Assembly (NCBI GenBank): GCA_902826485.1
Contig: CADEEZ010000005.1
Location: 30,061 to 94,060, forward strand
Reading direction: 5' to 3'
DNA: 64,000 nt
DNA from: an uncultured Gammaproteobacteria bacterium
GTDB taxonomy: Bacteria; Pseudomonadota; Gammaproteobacteria; Berkiellales; Berkiellaceae
Shown: positions 16,223 to 24,837 of the stretch, in pieces
Numbering within the stretch: the stretch's first letter is position 1
How the letters are laid out: every line of letters begins with the position of its first letter
The notes under the pieces: model-generated
What the model was told of the DNA's origin: nothing
Database searches by the model: none
What the model saw: the letters and a program-made list of their open reading frames with translations, nothing else
Translations under genes and position numbers: made by a program

Positions 16223-17185
16223 ATGAAAAAAACAAAAATAACAATCTTAATATGTCATTTATTATGTTTATATATTTTACCTTATTTGGCCCAAGCCGCA
16301 GAAATTTACCACGGCATTGGTCAAGTCACTGTGCTCTCTGGTCAAGCTATTTATTTGCCCTTTGACTCGAAAATCAGTGAGTGTTTGGTTCGACCAGGCC
16401 AATATGTTAAAAAAAACCAACCGATGTTCAGCGTTGATGTAGGCGTGTTAGAAAAAGAAATATATAAATTAGATATTGAACTTTTAGAATTAAAGCAAGC
16501 TTTATATGAATTAGAAAAAAGCAGGTTGACGCTTTCTGAGGGCGCGCTTAATCTCCATCAGGCCCAACAAGAATCAGATTATGCTAAAAAACGATGGCAA
16601 GATTCAGATAAATTATTTCAAGCAGGAATTATCTCACACGAAGAATATATATGGGATAAAAGACGTTATATTCAATCTGTTGATGCCCATAAAAAACAAT
16701 TGGCGATGCATCGGCATTTAAACAATCAGACCCTATCTAAAGAAAAACGGATGTTATTGAACAAAAAAATTAATCACACGCAAAACAAATTAACGCAAAT
16801 CAAAAAATATTTAACTCATCCCTTAATCGTGGCGACTCAAGAAGGGCTTATATTGCCGGTTAAACTAAAAGCAGGCGAGTTTTATTGCCTAGCAGGAGAG
16901 AAAATTCTCAGTGAACAAGCCATTTTTTGGTTGGCCCCTAAACAGAGTCGACGCGTAGAATTAAAAATGGATCAAGCTGAATTATCTCAAGTAAAATTAG
17001 GCAATAAAGCGGAGATGACCTTTATGGGATATTCGGGTGAATCATTCCGTTCAGAAGTGTTAGAAATCGATGCGATTCCTGAACCTAATATATTGCCGCC
17101 CCGATATCGTCTGTATTTAAAAATGGCAGAATCGCAACCTGTAAGATTAGGAACACAAGCTAGAGTTAAAATATATTTTGATTAA
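16223..17185 (+). CDS. Periplasmic adaptor (HlyD/MacA-like membrane fusion protein)
   Basis: 320 residues with a cleavable-looking signal (hydrophobic 8-25, cleaved near AQA). The first half of a biotinyl-lipoyl-like hairpin is SECLVRPGQYVKKNQPMF; long coiled-coil helices follow (about 75-185), then PLIVATQEGLILPV as the second lipoyl half, and a beta-barrel (LKMDQAELSQVKLGNKAEMTF). It bridges the TolC protein and the inner-membrane ABC pump. The in-frame ATG at 16193 lies inside tolC; 16223 gives a proper signal peptide. It overlaps the ATPase gene by 8 bp. Confidence 0.85.
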   Translation: MKKTKITILICHLLCLYILPYLAQAAEIYHGIGQVTVLSGQAIYLPFDSKISECLVRPGQYVKKNQPMFSVDVGVLEKEIYKLDIELLELKQALYELEKSRLTLSEGALNLHQAQQESDYAKKRWQDSDKLFQAGIISHEEYIWDKRRYIQSVDAHKKQLAMHRHLNNQTLSKEKRMLLNKKINHTQNKLTQIKKYLTHPLIVATQEGLILPVKLKAGEFYCLAGEKILSEQAIFWLAPKQSRRVELKMDQAELSQVKLGNKAEMTFMGYSGESFRSEVLEIDAIPEPNILPPRYRLYLKMAESQPVRLGTQARVKIYFD

Positions 17186-17810
17186 AATAAACAAATTACA
17201 TAAACAATATACCTTAGCCTGTGCACCTGTGTTTGAAAATCTTTGTTTAAATTTTTCTTTAGGCACAAGTTTGAGCATACAAGGTAAATCGGGTTGTGGA
17301 AAATCAACCTTATTATATATTTTAGGCTTGCTGGATAAACCAAGCGGTGGAGAGTATTTTTTAGATAATATAAATATAATCACGCTAAATCAAAATCAAA
17401 AAGCAAAACTAAGAAATCAGTATTTTGGTTTTATCTTTCAAAACCATCAATTGATACCGTATTTATCTGTACTTGAAAACATAAGATTACCTTATCATTA
17501 TCGTAGAGATAATATCGACTTGTCTTGGGAAAAATATTTATTAACAAAACTAGACATAAATGATTTACTCACACGATATCCTCATGAATTATCATTAGGT
17601 CAGCAACAAAGGGTAGCCATTGCAAGAGCTTTAATTACACAACCCAAAGTGGTACTAGCCGATGAGCCCACAGCAAGTCTAGATAGCGATTTAGCGGACA
17701 TTTTTATGGCTTTATTATTAGAATATGTTCAAGATAAACAGGCTTTATATATAATGGTGACGCACGATAAAAATTTGGCAAAGCAAACACAAAGGCAGAT
17801 TTATTTATAG
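17178..17810 (+). CDS. ABC transporter ATP-binding protein (LolD/MacB type)
   Basis: 210 residues starting at TTG inside the adaptor gene. Walker A is GKSGCGKSTLL, the Q-loop is FIFQNHQLIPYLSV, the signature LSLGQQQRVAIARAL, Walker B VVLADEPTASLD and the H-loop VTHD. Size and motifs fit the LolD/MacB/FtsE group, which pairs with an FtsX-type permease. That permease is encoded at 18321, but a DUF559 element now separates the two genes by about 500 bp. The role is inferred as ATP supply for a MacAB-TolC-like pump. Confidence 0.93.
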   Translation: MIKINKLHKQYTLACAPVFENLCLNFSLGTSLSIQGKSGCGKSTLLYILGLLDKPSGGEYFLDNINIITLNQNQKAKLRNQYFGFIFQNHQLIPYLSVLENIRLPYHYRRDNIDLSWEKYLLTKLDINDLLTRYPHELSLGQQQRVAIARALITQPKVVLADEPTASLDSDLADIFMALLLEYVQDKQALYIMVTHDKNLAKQTQRQIYL

Positions 17811-17847
17811 AATTTTAATTTTAAATTCAATGTGAGGCAGCTTCTAG

Positions 17848-17886
17848 CCCCCTCCCTCGCTTGCGGGGGAGGGTTGGGGTGGGGGC
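17848..17886 (+). repeat. Left arm of DUF559 element (family B repeat)
   Basis: A 39-nt C-rich then G-rich stretch, inverted relative to 18262-18300 with one mismatch and self-palindromic in its first half. The similarity extends about six more bases outward (TTCTAG versus TTCTAA). Confidence 0.85.
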
Positions 17887-17913
17887 AATTCAAGATAGCA
17901 AGGAACAAATTTA

Positions 17914-18321
17914 ATGGAAAAATCAGAACCATTAATGAGAGATAGAGCAAGAGAATTAAGAAAAACACAAACTGACACTGAATTAAAACTTTGGCAAGCA
18001 CTCAAGCAGCGTCAAATTCAAGGCGTTAAATTTAGACGGCAATATTGCATTGGTTATTACATTGTTGATTTTGTTTGCTTATCACATAGAATTATTATTG
18101 AAGTAGATGGTAGTCAACATTCGGAAAAAGTAGAATACGATCTTATTCGAACTGAATTTCTGTCAAAAATGGGCTATCAAGTTCTTCGGTTTTGGAATAA
18201 TGAAGTATTTCAAAATTTAGAAGCCGTATTAGAAAGTATAAATAATGCCGTCACGATGACAGCCCCCACCCCATCCCTCCCCCGCAAGCGAGGGAGGGGG
18301 TTAGAATTTCAGTGTACTTAA
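17914..18321 (+). CDS. DUF559 (Vsr-like) putative endonuclease
   Basis: 135 residues. The DUF559 core is complete: RARELRKTQTDTELKLW at the N-terminus, FRRQYCIGYYIVDFVC, IIIEVDGSQH (the E-x-D-G-x-Q-H motif of the Vsr-like nuclease fold) and VLRFWNNEV. The family is predicted to be a restriction-endonuclease-like nuclease; activity is mostly untested. The last ~20 residues (TAPTPSLPRKRGRG...) are translated from the right inverted-repeat arm. The stop overlaps the permease start by one base (TAATG), so translation of the permease may depend on this gene. GAGGGTTGGGG lies upstream without a clear ribosome site. Confidence 0.88.
   Translation: MEKSEPLMRDRARELRKTQTDTELKLWQALKQRQIQGVKFRRQYCIGYYIVDFVCLSHRIIIEVDGSQHSEKVEYDLIRTEFLSKMGYQVLRFWNNEVFQNLEAVLESINNAVTMTAPTPSLPRKRGRGLEFQCT
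18262..18300 (-). repeat. Right arm of DUF559 element (family B repeat)
   Basis: The inverted copy of 17848-17886 with one mismatch (A for T in the G-rich half). It is read through by the DUF559 frame. Confidence 0.85.
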
Positions 18322-19514
18322 TGAGTTTTATACGGAAAAAAATGCTCAAACACGCTTTATTAAACATTAAATCTCAAAAATTAATTTCGGCAATTATTTT
18401 GTCTAGCATTATTGCGGGTATTGCGAGTATATATATTTTATTTGTGATAAAAAACATTTTAGCGTATCAATTGAAAGAACAATTAACAGCCTTAGGTGAA
18501 AATAACTTTGTTGCTACTTTTATCCCTGATACAGGCAGTGTAGCGTTGCATCCTATTTTACAACATGAAAAAATCATAGAATATAAAGTCTATGCAAAAA
18601 ATGCAAATATTCTACCCTATAGTATTATTGGCAGTGAATTTAGTTATGAATCAAAAAAATACCCCGGCATGTTATTGGCGGTGGGTAATAATATATCTGA
18701 GCTAAATATTCAAATAATAAAAGGCCAAAGTGTCAATTTAATCAATAATAATCAAAAAGTCATTATGATTGGCAAAGCATTAGCCCTATCACTAAATAAA
18801 GATCTAGAAAAACTAATCGGTGATTATATTCAATATCAAGATCAGTTATTAAAAATAACGGGCATATATGAGCAAACAGAGGCCAATTTATTAGATGAGC
18901 AGCTGGATTATTCAGGCATTATTTCTTACCCTGTGGCTTTAAGATTAACTGAAAATATCCAAGTAGATCATTTTTATGTTTCGCCTACTATAAATCAAAA
19001 TAAATCAGATATAATTAATCATTTAACAACTTATTTTCAAAAGAACATTGCTTTAGGTACTTTTCATATCAAAGACGCTGATTTTATTTTAGGAAAAATC
19101 AAATCACAATTTGCGCAAATAGAATTAATCTTAAAATGGGTATGTGCGATTTCTTTAGGGTTAGGATCGTTATTATTAACGCAATTATTTTTATTAAGTC
19201 TAGATAAACGAAAATCTGAAATTGGCATACGATTAGCTTGTGGGGCAGGGCCTAAGGATATTTTAATTCAATTTATTCAAGAATCTTGTCTATATTATAT
19301 AATAGGCGCAGGAGTAGGGATAATCTTAGCTATGATATTACTTTTAGCCTGGTTGATCTTATTCTATCAATCTAGCTGGCCTTTTATGGCACTTATCTCC
19401 GCATTATTTCCCGTGATAATAGCCATATTTTTTATGGCAATATTAATTGGGTTAATACCTGGGCTCAGAAGCTTAAGGTTGCATCCCATGGCATTTTTTA
19501 AGCCAGGAGTTTAG
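18321..19514 (+). CDS. ABC transporter permease (MacB/FtsX-type)
   Basis: 397 residues. One membrane helix near residues 20-42, a large extracytoplasmic domain (about 45-255), then three C-terminal helices (LGLGSLLLTQLFLLSL; GAGVGIILAMILLLAWL; IAIFFMAILIGLIPGLRSL) form the FtsX/MacB topology. KRKSEIGIRLACGAGPKDIL is the conserved cytoplasmic loop, and LRSLRLHPMAFFKPG resembles the usual end of the family. ATG 18321 overlaps the DUF559 stop; GTG 18312 is an alternative. With the preceding genes it forms a MacAB-TolC-like exporter whose operon is interrupted by the DUF559 element. Confidence 0.88.
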   Translation: MSFIRKKMLKHALLNIKSQKLISAIILSSIIAGIASIYILFVIKNILAYQLKEQLTALGENNFVATFIPDTGSVALHPILQHEKIIEYKVYAKNANILPYSIIGSEFSYESKKYPGMLLAVGNNISELNIQIIKGQSVNLINNNQKVIMIGKALALSLNKDLEKLIGDYIQYQDQLLKITGIYEQTEANLLDEQLDYSGIISYPVALRLTENIQVDHFYVSPTINQNKSDIINHLTTYFQKNIALGTFHIKDADFILGKIKSQFAQIELILKWVCAISLGLGSLLLTQLFLLSLDKRKSEIGIRLACGAGPKDILIQFIQESCLYYIIGAGVGIILAMILLLAWLILFYQSSWPFMALISALFPVIIAIFFMAILIGLIPGLRSLRLHPMAFFKPGV

Positions 19515-19530
19515 CGTGCGCTCCCCTGAC

Positions 19531-19561
19531 CTACGTGCCGCGACTTGTTCGCGGCATCCAG
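19531..19561 (-). repeat. 31-nt interspersed palindromic repeat (family A)
   Basis: CTACGTGCCGCG...CGCGGCATCCAG in the 3'/3' spacer between the permease and the F-box gene. The hairpin could act as a bidirectional stop. Confidence 0.85.
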
Positions 19562-19565
19562 TAAA

Positions 19566-20474
19566 TTACATCATGCTACAATTATCTTTGTGATTGTATT
19601 TTCTGTTATTTTCTTCATCTTTCTTTTTAAAAACAAAAGAAAGTTTAGATGATTTTTGTAACGGTAAAAAAGTAGGGCTCGGTTCAGTTACTTCATTCGT
19701 TTTTATTAACATTAGTAGATAGTTTGTTTTTTGTTGTTCTGATAGCAGTGGCATATAGTCTAATAAACACATGCTCATCTGTTCCTGATTTAATTTAATA
19801 CATTTGCTAAGCGCGTTTTCTATTGTAAAATTTGAAATGCCTGTTTTATTTTTAGGTTCAAGAAGAAATTTCACCACGTTAACCTGATTTGCAGAAACTG
19901 CTGAATCAAAAGCCCATTTAATGGAGTCGATTTTTTCTTCAGTTGAAAGACCTAATTCTATATTTAAAAATCGATCGAATGCACATACTTGACCCTTTTT
20001 TGCGGCAAATTGCAGAGCAAACCAAAATATGGTTTTCTGAGATAAATTCTGCGGGATAATTGTATCTAAGTTTATATTTGATTGTGTGTTGGGGAGCAAA
20101 AAATGTTGCACAACATATATCCCAAAAAGTTGTTCTCTTAAATCTTTGTCAGAGACCATGGTAGATAAATTCTGTGCATCCCCTCGTAGAGCCATTAAAA
20201 TATAGTTTGTTGGAATTTGGTTAGATGTTTTTCCATAAGGTATTATTTCATGATTGTAGCATTCTAAAGGAGTTTTAAAGTGGGTTAGTGCTGAGGGGCT
20301 AAAATAATTATTTACCCATGTTTTAGCTAGGTTTTGAATAAAAATATGTAGTGGTTTATTTAAAGACGTGCTCTTGCACAAATCTTTGATGGGCAAACAA
20401 CAGAAAATACTAGTTAATACATCAGTAGGAAGTAAGTTTATGTTTAGCGATTTGCTCAATGTGCCATCTGTCAT
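19566..20474 (-). CDS. F-box protein with ankyrin-like repeats and CaaX terminus
   Basis: 302 residues. Residues about 13-46 fit an F-box well: LLPTDVLTSIFCCLPIKDL followed by CKSTSLNKPLHIFI, with the Leu-Pro opening and I-F-x-x-L-P turn. The middle (about 155-260) holds weak ankyrin-like helical pairs (FALQFAAKKGQVCAFDRFL, AFDSAVSANQVNVVKFLL). The protein ends C299-S-M-M302, a CaaX box of the farnesyl type. F-box plus CaaX is the layout of Legionella AnkB, which docks to host SCF ligase at membranes. It lies divergent to the large RasGEF-like gene, with about 220 bp between. AGTGAG precedes the ATG. The effector role is inferred. Confidence 0.82.
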   Translation of the reverse strand: MTDGTLSKSLNINLLPTDVLTSIFCCLPIKDLCKSTSLNKPLHIFIQNLAKTWVNNYFSPSALTHFKTPLECYNHEIIPYGKTSNQIPTNYILMALRGDAQNLSTMVSDKDLREQLFGIYVVQHFLLPNTQSNINLDTIIPQNLSQKTIFWFALQFAAKKGQVCAFDRFLNIELGLSTEEKIDSIKWAFDSAVSANQVNVVKFLLEPKNKTGISNFTIENALSKCIKLNQEQMSMCLLDYMPLLSEQQKTNYLLMLIKTNEVTEPSPTFLPLQKSSKLSFVFKKKDEENNRKYNHKDNCSMM

Positions 20475-20692
20475 ATTTTACTCACTTTTACTAATAATAT
20501 ATTAAATATCAAAAAGTTAGGCCTAGATTACCAGAGGAGAAGATAATTTTCTATTGAAATGTGCCCAAAGAGGGCATAAAGCAGATTAACGAATAGAGGA
20601 CTTACAAGCATAATAAAATATAATATAAATAGAACATATTGAGCCATTCTCTGTCATATGTATACGGAACTATTTTAGAATAGGTGTATATA

Positions 20693-23600
20693 ATGGCAAT
20701 CTATGATGAAGATCCCAAGGTAGTTGCATATATATTAAAGCAGCAGACTTTAGATATGATGGCAAGAATTGATCCAATTGAAATTACGGGTAATGATTGG
20801 GATAAATCTCCTACAAGAAGCCCAAACGTTACAGCATTATTGAAACAGCAAGATCAATTATTTAATGGGGTTAAGAATGATATTCTGTTGAGTGAAAATC
20901 TCTCTGAGCAACAAAAAGTTTACGATTTTTACGTAAAATTAGTTGCTGAATCTGTAAGTATTGGTAACTTTCAAACAGCCAAGTATATTGGCATGGGGGT
21001 TTTTCATTCATCGGTAGACAGATTAACTTATTTGGAAGAAGGATGTAAATACGTTCCTGAACAAGCAGTCATTAAAAAAATGTTTGGTGATCTTTCTAAA
21101 TCAAAAACCCTTGATACATTAAACATGGTTATGAAAGGGGTTGGTGATTCAAATGTTGAGCAAACATTTCCCTTGATTAAACCATTTGACAAAGTAATGT
21201 ATGACTTAGGCATGATGAAATCAAAAATGGAGGATCCTCCTAAACCACTCACGAAACTCCAAAATGATTTACAACAAGCACAAAATGAATTACAAAACTT
21301 GGAGCAACTCAAAGTAAATATCTCAAACCCAAATTTTGCTGGAAATAAAATTCAAGTTCAAGAACAAATAGCTATGTTAGAACAAAATGGAGAAGTGGAA
21401 GTACGTAAAAAAAATATTGAACATTTAATGGCTCAAGTATCCTTATTTAGTGGTGAAACGTTGCAACAAATGATTGGTAGTTTAAGACCTGAGCAACAAA
21501 TGGTACCTTTAAAAAATGAGCCGCCGATTGAGCTTAAACAAAATATTCTTAATTGGATAGATAAAGAAAAAATATTAAAAAGTGATGAAAGTAGAGATGA
21601 TTTTTCATTACGGAGTTTAGCTATTTTACCCCCTTCCCCTCCTGTTCAAAAAGATAAAAAGGGAAGGCCAATTGTCAATAACACCAAGATTGAACCATTC
21701 GCAGATCAGAAAGCCATCAATAAAAATATAGAAGAACGATTTGTTGCAAACATGACAAGCAGTTTAATTGAATTAAAAGAAAAAGATGAGGAAAAGGCTA
21801 AAACATTAACGGGCGTTGCTTCAGTATTGTTGTCTTCGGGTATACCCATAGATATAAAGAGTTCTACTTATGAATCAGACAAAAAAGAAGCAGCAAAACT
21901 TTGTAAAACATTATTGTCAGATAGAAAGACAACGGTTACAGGTATCTTAGAAGAAGTAAGGGTTCAATTAAAGGAAAATGAAAATAATCCAGCTAAGCAA
22001 AAAGATATTTTAAATAGATCCGAATTTTTATTAGAAGAATTAGTGAAAATGGACGTTACAGACAATTTTCAAAAAACATCAGGGATTGCGGATTTGATAG
22101 AAAATGTAAATTTCGACTCTAAATCTGATAATGACGTCATGGGAAACCCAAAGGAGTCAATGGTTAAAGATAAACTAAGTGAAATTCAAAAACTTATTAC
22201 TGCAGACGATTATAAAACGCTTGCTAGTGAAGTCAAAAGTGCTATTAAACCAAAATTAGAACCCGTAGATGCTCCTGTAGTTCAAAGCACCAGAACTTTC
22301 GATCAGGTATTGGCCAATATCGATAGTAAAAAACCTGATAAAAAAGCATTTAAAGGCGATGTAGAGGCTATGGCGCATGATTTAATGGTGTTGTCGGCTA
22401 AAACATATGGTCAAGTAAAAATGGATGAATTCTTTAAAGAAGGATGGGATAAAGAAGGCAAGGAAAAAAATGCACCGAATTTAATTGAGTTACAAAACGT
22501 GGTCAATTCTGTTAATAATAATTTAGTAGCCCCCTCAATTACAGAAGCAAAAAATACAAAAACAGGAGAAAATAGAGCTATATTTTGGGCAAACGTTTTA
22601 CAAAAATTAATAGATAATCATGATTATTCTACTGCTGCCGCACTTCATACTCAACTTCAAGCACTTCCTTCGAGTGTACATGAGAATAAAGAATTTAAAA
22701 AATTACTAAACGAATCCGCTAAATTTTTTGCTAAAAATAATTTAAATTTAAGAGCTGCCATGAGGGATGATGAGAAGTATATACCACCAGTAACCACTGT
22801 TTATCAAACTGAAATTGTTATGCATAATCAAAGTGAGGACGTAGACAATACAAATAATATTAGAGATGTTGAAAAATTACTCCTCATTGGAAATTCTATT
22901 AATAGTTCGACAAGTCAAACTTCGTATGCGAATAGTTTACAATCGGAAAAAGTTACTTTTAATTTGGAAGGCACGTTAAAAAAACTTTCAGAAGAACAGG
23001 AAAATAAAAAAATCAATGAAAAGGATCAAGAAAATATTATACTTCCAGTTGTTGAAAAAGGAGCAAAAGCTGCTATACATACTAAAGATAATAATGGCAC
23101 AACGCTAAACGATATTAGTTGGCACTTGAATAATTTTGGAAACAAAGAATTTACATTAGAGTTCATTGAGAAAACGAGTAAAATTGGTGGAGGTGATGAT
23201 GAGAGAACAATTACCGAATCAGTAAATGGTATAAATTCTAAATTGCTAACTATAATTCAAAATAAATTAAATGAATCTCCTAAAGATACACCAGAATACA
23301 CTAATAATCAACAATACGCAGTAGGCATAATTAATAGCCTAGAAAGCCGTGCGAAAGCAAATAAAACACCTTTTAATGAGGACACCAAAAAGTTAATTAA
23401 AAAACTAGAAGCTGATTATAACCTTAAAAAAGTTAAACCTTTGACACCTACAGAACCACCTAAAATTCCAGTTGTTAAAGAGGAGGAAAAAATACCTGAA
23501 ATCAAACCTGTTGTAGAAAAAAATAATACAACAGAAGTAAAGGGTGAAGAATTAAAGGGTGAAGAAGTAAAGAAAAAAGAAAAAACTCACAAAAGGAAAA

Positions 23601-24700
23601 AAACTAGAACTAAGGATAAAAATCAGTCAGTCAAAAAAGATCAAGAAGAACTTATTCCTATGATGATGAATGAAGGAGAAAGAGATAAGTCAGACGATAA
23701 AAATAGAGTCGATATTGATGGAAAGCCTATTCAGCATGAAAACCCTCTTAATCTTAATGAAGGTAAAGAAAAAGTGGATTCAAAGGTGAGGCTTGAAAGT
23801 GAGTCTGAATCTGAGGAAAAATTTCTTGGCGTTGAGGGTAATGATCTCAAAGTAACTAATAATATTGCCGTATCAAGTGTAAAACCAAGTGAAACCATAG
23901 TAGTAAATGGGTCTTTTGAGCATGAATCATCAGAAGAGCAAAAAGAAGAAATTCTACAAAAAGTATCAGTGGAATCCACTTCTGAAATAGGCGATATACA
24001 TATAGTAGAAAAAAAATCGCCAACCATAAAAAATGATGACCAAAAACTTGGAGACACAAGCCCAGACCGTGAAAATTCAATTAAAATTGAACCGCAAGAA
24101 AATAAATCTCCTAAAATAAATTCTTTTTTAAATCATCAATCTCCCAAACGTCCTGAGGATGATAATAAAATACATGTGATAAAATCTGATGCTAATTTGA
24201 ATGATAAATCTAAACCAGAGGTTTCTTCAGATAAAAATAATAATCAATCCACTCCAGTAGATAAAATATCTCACCTAAACAGTATCCTTACTACACCTCA
24301 AGCTTCACCCAATACACCCTCTTCGGGAGCTACCCATGCTTTAGAAAAACCAGTACGGCCTGCTATGTTTTTCTCACGACAGAATCAAACCAAAGAACAA
24401 AACAAAGAGTACCATCAGTATCGGCAAGAGGTGAAAGCTCAGCAAGGACTTTCAAAGCCGAAAGAACCCTTAGTCAAGCAACAAGTTCAACAAGAGGTTC
24501 AACAAGAAGTTAAACAAGATGTTAAGCAAGAATCTTCAGTTGAAGCTGGTAGTGTAAAAAACAAGGTACAGTCATATGAGCAAGCAATAGCTAAAGCTAT
24601 GGAAAAAGGTTTTGTTCCACACCGTACTAATAGTACAACTAATGATTCAGACTCTAATGCTAACCAGAAAAAAAATACGGGTATAAATAAAAGAACATAA
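20693..24700 (+). CDS. Large effector-like protein with RasGEF-like region
   Basis: 1335 residues from ATG 20693 (ATAGG upstream; GTG 20684 is alternative). No signal peptide or membrane helices. Residues about 175-260 form coiled coil. Residues about 555-705 resemble a RasGEF (Cdc25) catalytic domain: AMAHDLMVLSAKTYGQVK, LIELQNVVNSVNNNL, RAIFWANVLQKLIDNHDY, AAALHTQLQALPSSV, FFAKNNLNLRAAM and IPPV follow its helix order, though it is shorter than usual. The last ~420 residues are Lys/Glu-rich, low complexity, with a QQEVQQEVKQDVKQ repeat near 1265. It may activate a host small GTPase, as proposed for Legionella RasGEF effectors; the match is by eye. Base composition is more A-rich than in neighbouring genes. 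Confidence 0.75.
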   Translation: MAIYDEDPKVVAYILKQQTLDMMARIDPIEITGNDWDKSPTRSPNVTALLKQQDQLFNGVKNDILLSENLSEQQKVYDFYVKLVAESVSIGNFQTAKYIGMGVFHSSVDRLTYLEEGCKYVPEQAVIKKMFGDLSKSKTLDTLNMVMKGVGDSNVEQTFPLIKPFDKVMYDLGMMKSKMEDPPKPLTKLQNDLQQAQNELQNLEQLKVNISNPNFAGNKIQVQEQIAMLEQNGEVEVRKKNIEHLMAQVSLFSGETLQQMIGSLRPEQQMVPLKNEPPIELKQNILNWIDKEKILKSDESRDDFSLRSLAILPPSPPVQKDKKGRPIVNNTKIEPFADQKAINKNIEERFVANMTSSLIELKEKDEEKAKTLTGVASVLLSSGIPIDIKSSTYESDKKEAAKLCKTLLSDRKTTVTGILEEVRVQLKENENNPAKQKDILNRSEFLLEELVKMDVTDNFQKTSGIADLIENVNFDSKSDNDVMGNPKESMVKDKLSEIQKLITADDYKTLASEVKSAIKPKLEPVDAPVVQSTRTFDQVLANIDSKKPDKKAFKGDVEAMAHDLMVLSAKTYGQVKMDEFFKEGWDKEGKEKNAPNLIELQNVVNSVNNNLVAPSITEAKNTKTGENRAIFWANVLQKLIDNHDYSTAAALHTQLQALPSSVHENKEFKKLLNESAKFFAKNNLNLRAAMRDDEKYIPPVTTVYQTEIVMHNQSEDVDNTNNIRDVEKLLLIGNSINSSTSQTSYANSLQSEKVTFNLEGTLKKLSEEQENKKINEKDQENIILPVVEKGAKAAIHTKDNNGTTLNDISWHLNNFGNKEFTLEFIEKTSKIGGGDDERTITESVNGINSKLLTIIQNKLNESPKDTPEYTNNQQYAVGIINSLESRAKANKTPFNEDTKKLIKKLEADYNLKKVKPLTPTEPPKIPVVKEEEKIPEIKPVVEKNNTTEVKGEELKGEEVKKKEKTHKRKKTRTKDKNQSVKKDQEELIPMMMNEGERDKSDDKNRVDIDGKPIQHENPLNLNEGKEKVDSKVRLESESESEEKFLGVEGNDLKVTNNIAVSSVKPSETIVVNGSFEHESSEEQKEEILQKVSVESTSEIGDIHIVEKKSPTIKNDDQKLGDTSPDRENSIKIEPQENKSPKINSFLNHQSPKRPEDDNKIHVIKSDANLNDKSKPEVSSDKNNNQSTPVDKISHLNSILTTPQASPNTPSSGATHALEKPVRPAMFFSRQNQTKEQNKEYHQYRQEVKAQQGLSKPKEPLVKQQVQQEVQQEVKQDVKQESSVEAGSVKNKVQSYEQAIAKAMEKGFVPHRTNSTTNDSDSNANQKKNTGINKRT

Positions 24701-24837
24701 AATCCTAAAGACTTGTAGATACACAGAAGTAGCTAATTTGTCTTAAAAAATCCGCAGTTTGTCTGATTTGAATAGCTTTACACTCCTAGCACCTTTTATA
24801 CTCGCTTTTTCACTTTAAAATGTGAGCGGGTAGTAAA

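Larger units (their letters stand above)
17842..18306. mobile_element. Inverted-repeat-bounded element carrying a DUF559 gene
   Basis: A ~465-bp unit. Its left arm (17842-17886) and right arm (18262-18306) are inverted copies of about 45 nt differing at about two positions. Each arm contains the internal palindrome CCCTCGCTTGCGGGGGAGGG. The only gene inside encodes the DUF559 protein, whose C-terminal residues are read from the right arm. It sits inside an ABC-exporter operon, between ATPase and permease. A diverged single arm occurs at 63139-63176. No target duplication could be recognised with confidence. Confidence 0.6.

Noticed and set aside
17178-19514. LolCDE identity for the ABC system
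   Set aside because: The ATPase is LolD-like, but the TolC and adaptor genes upstream fit a MacAB-TolC-type pump better.
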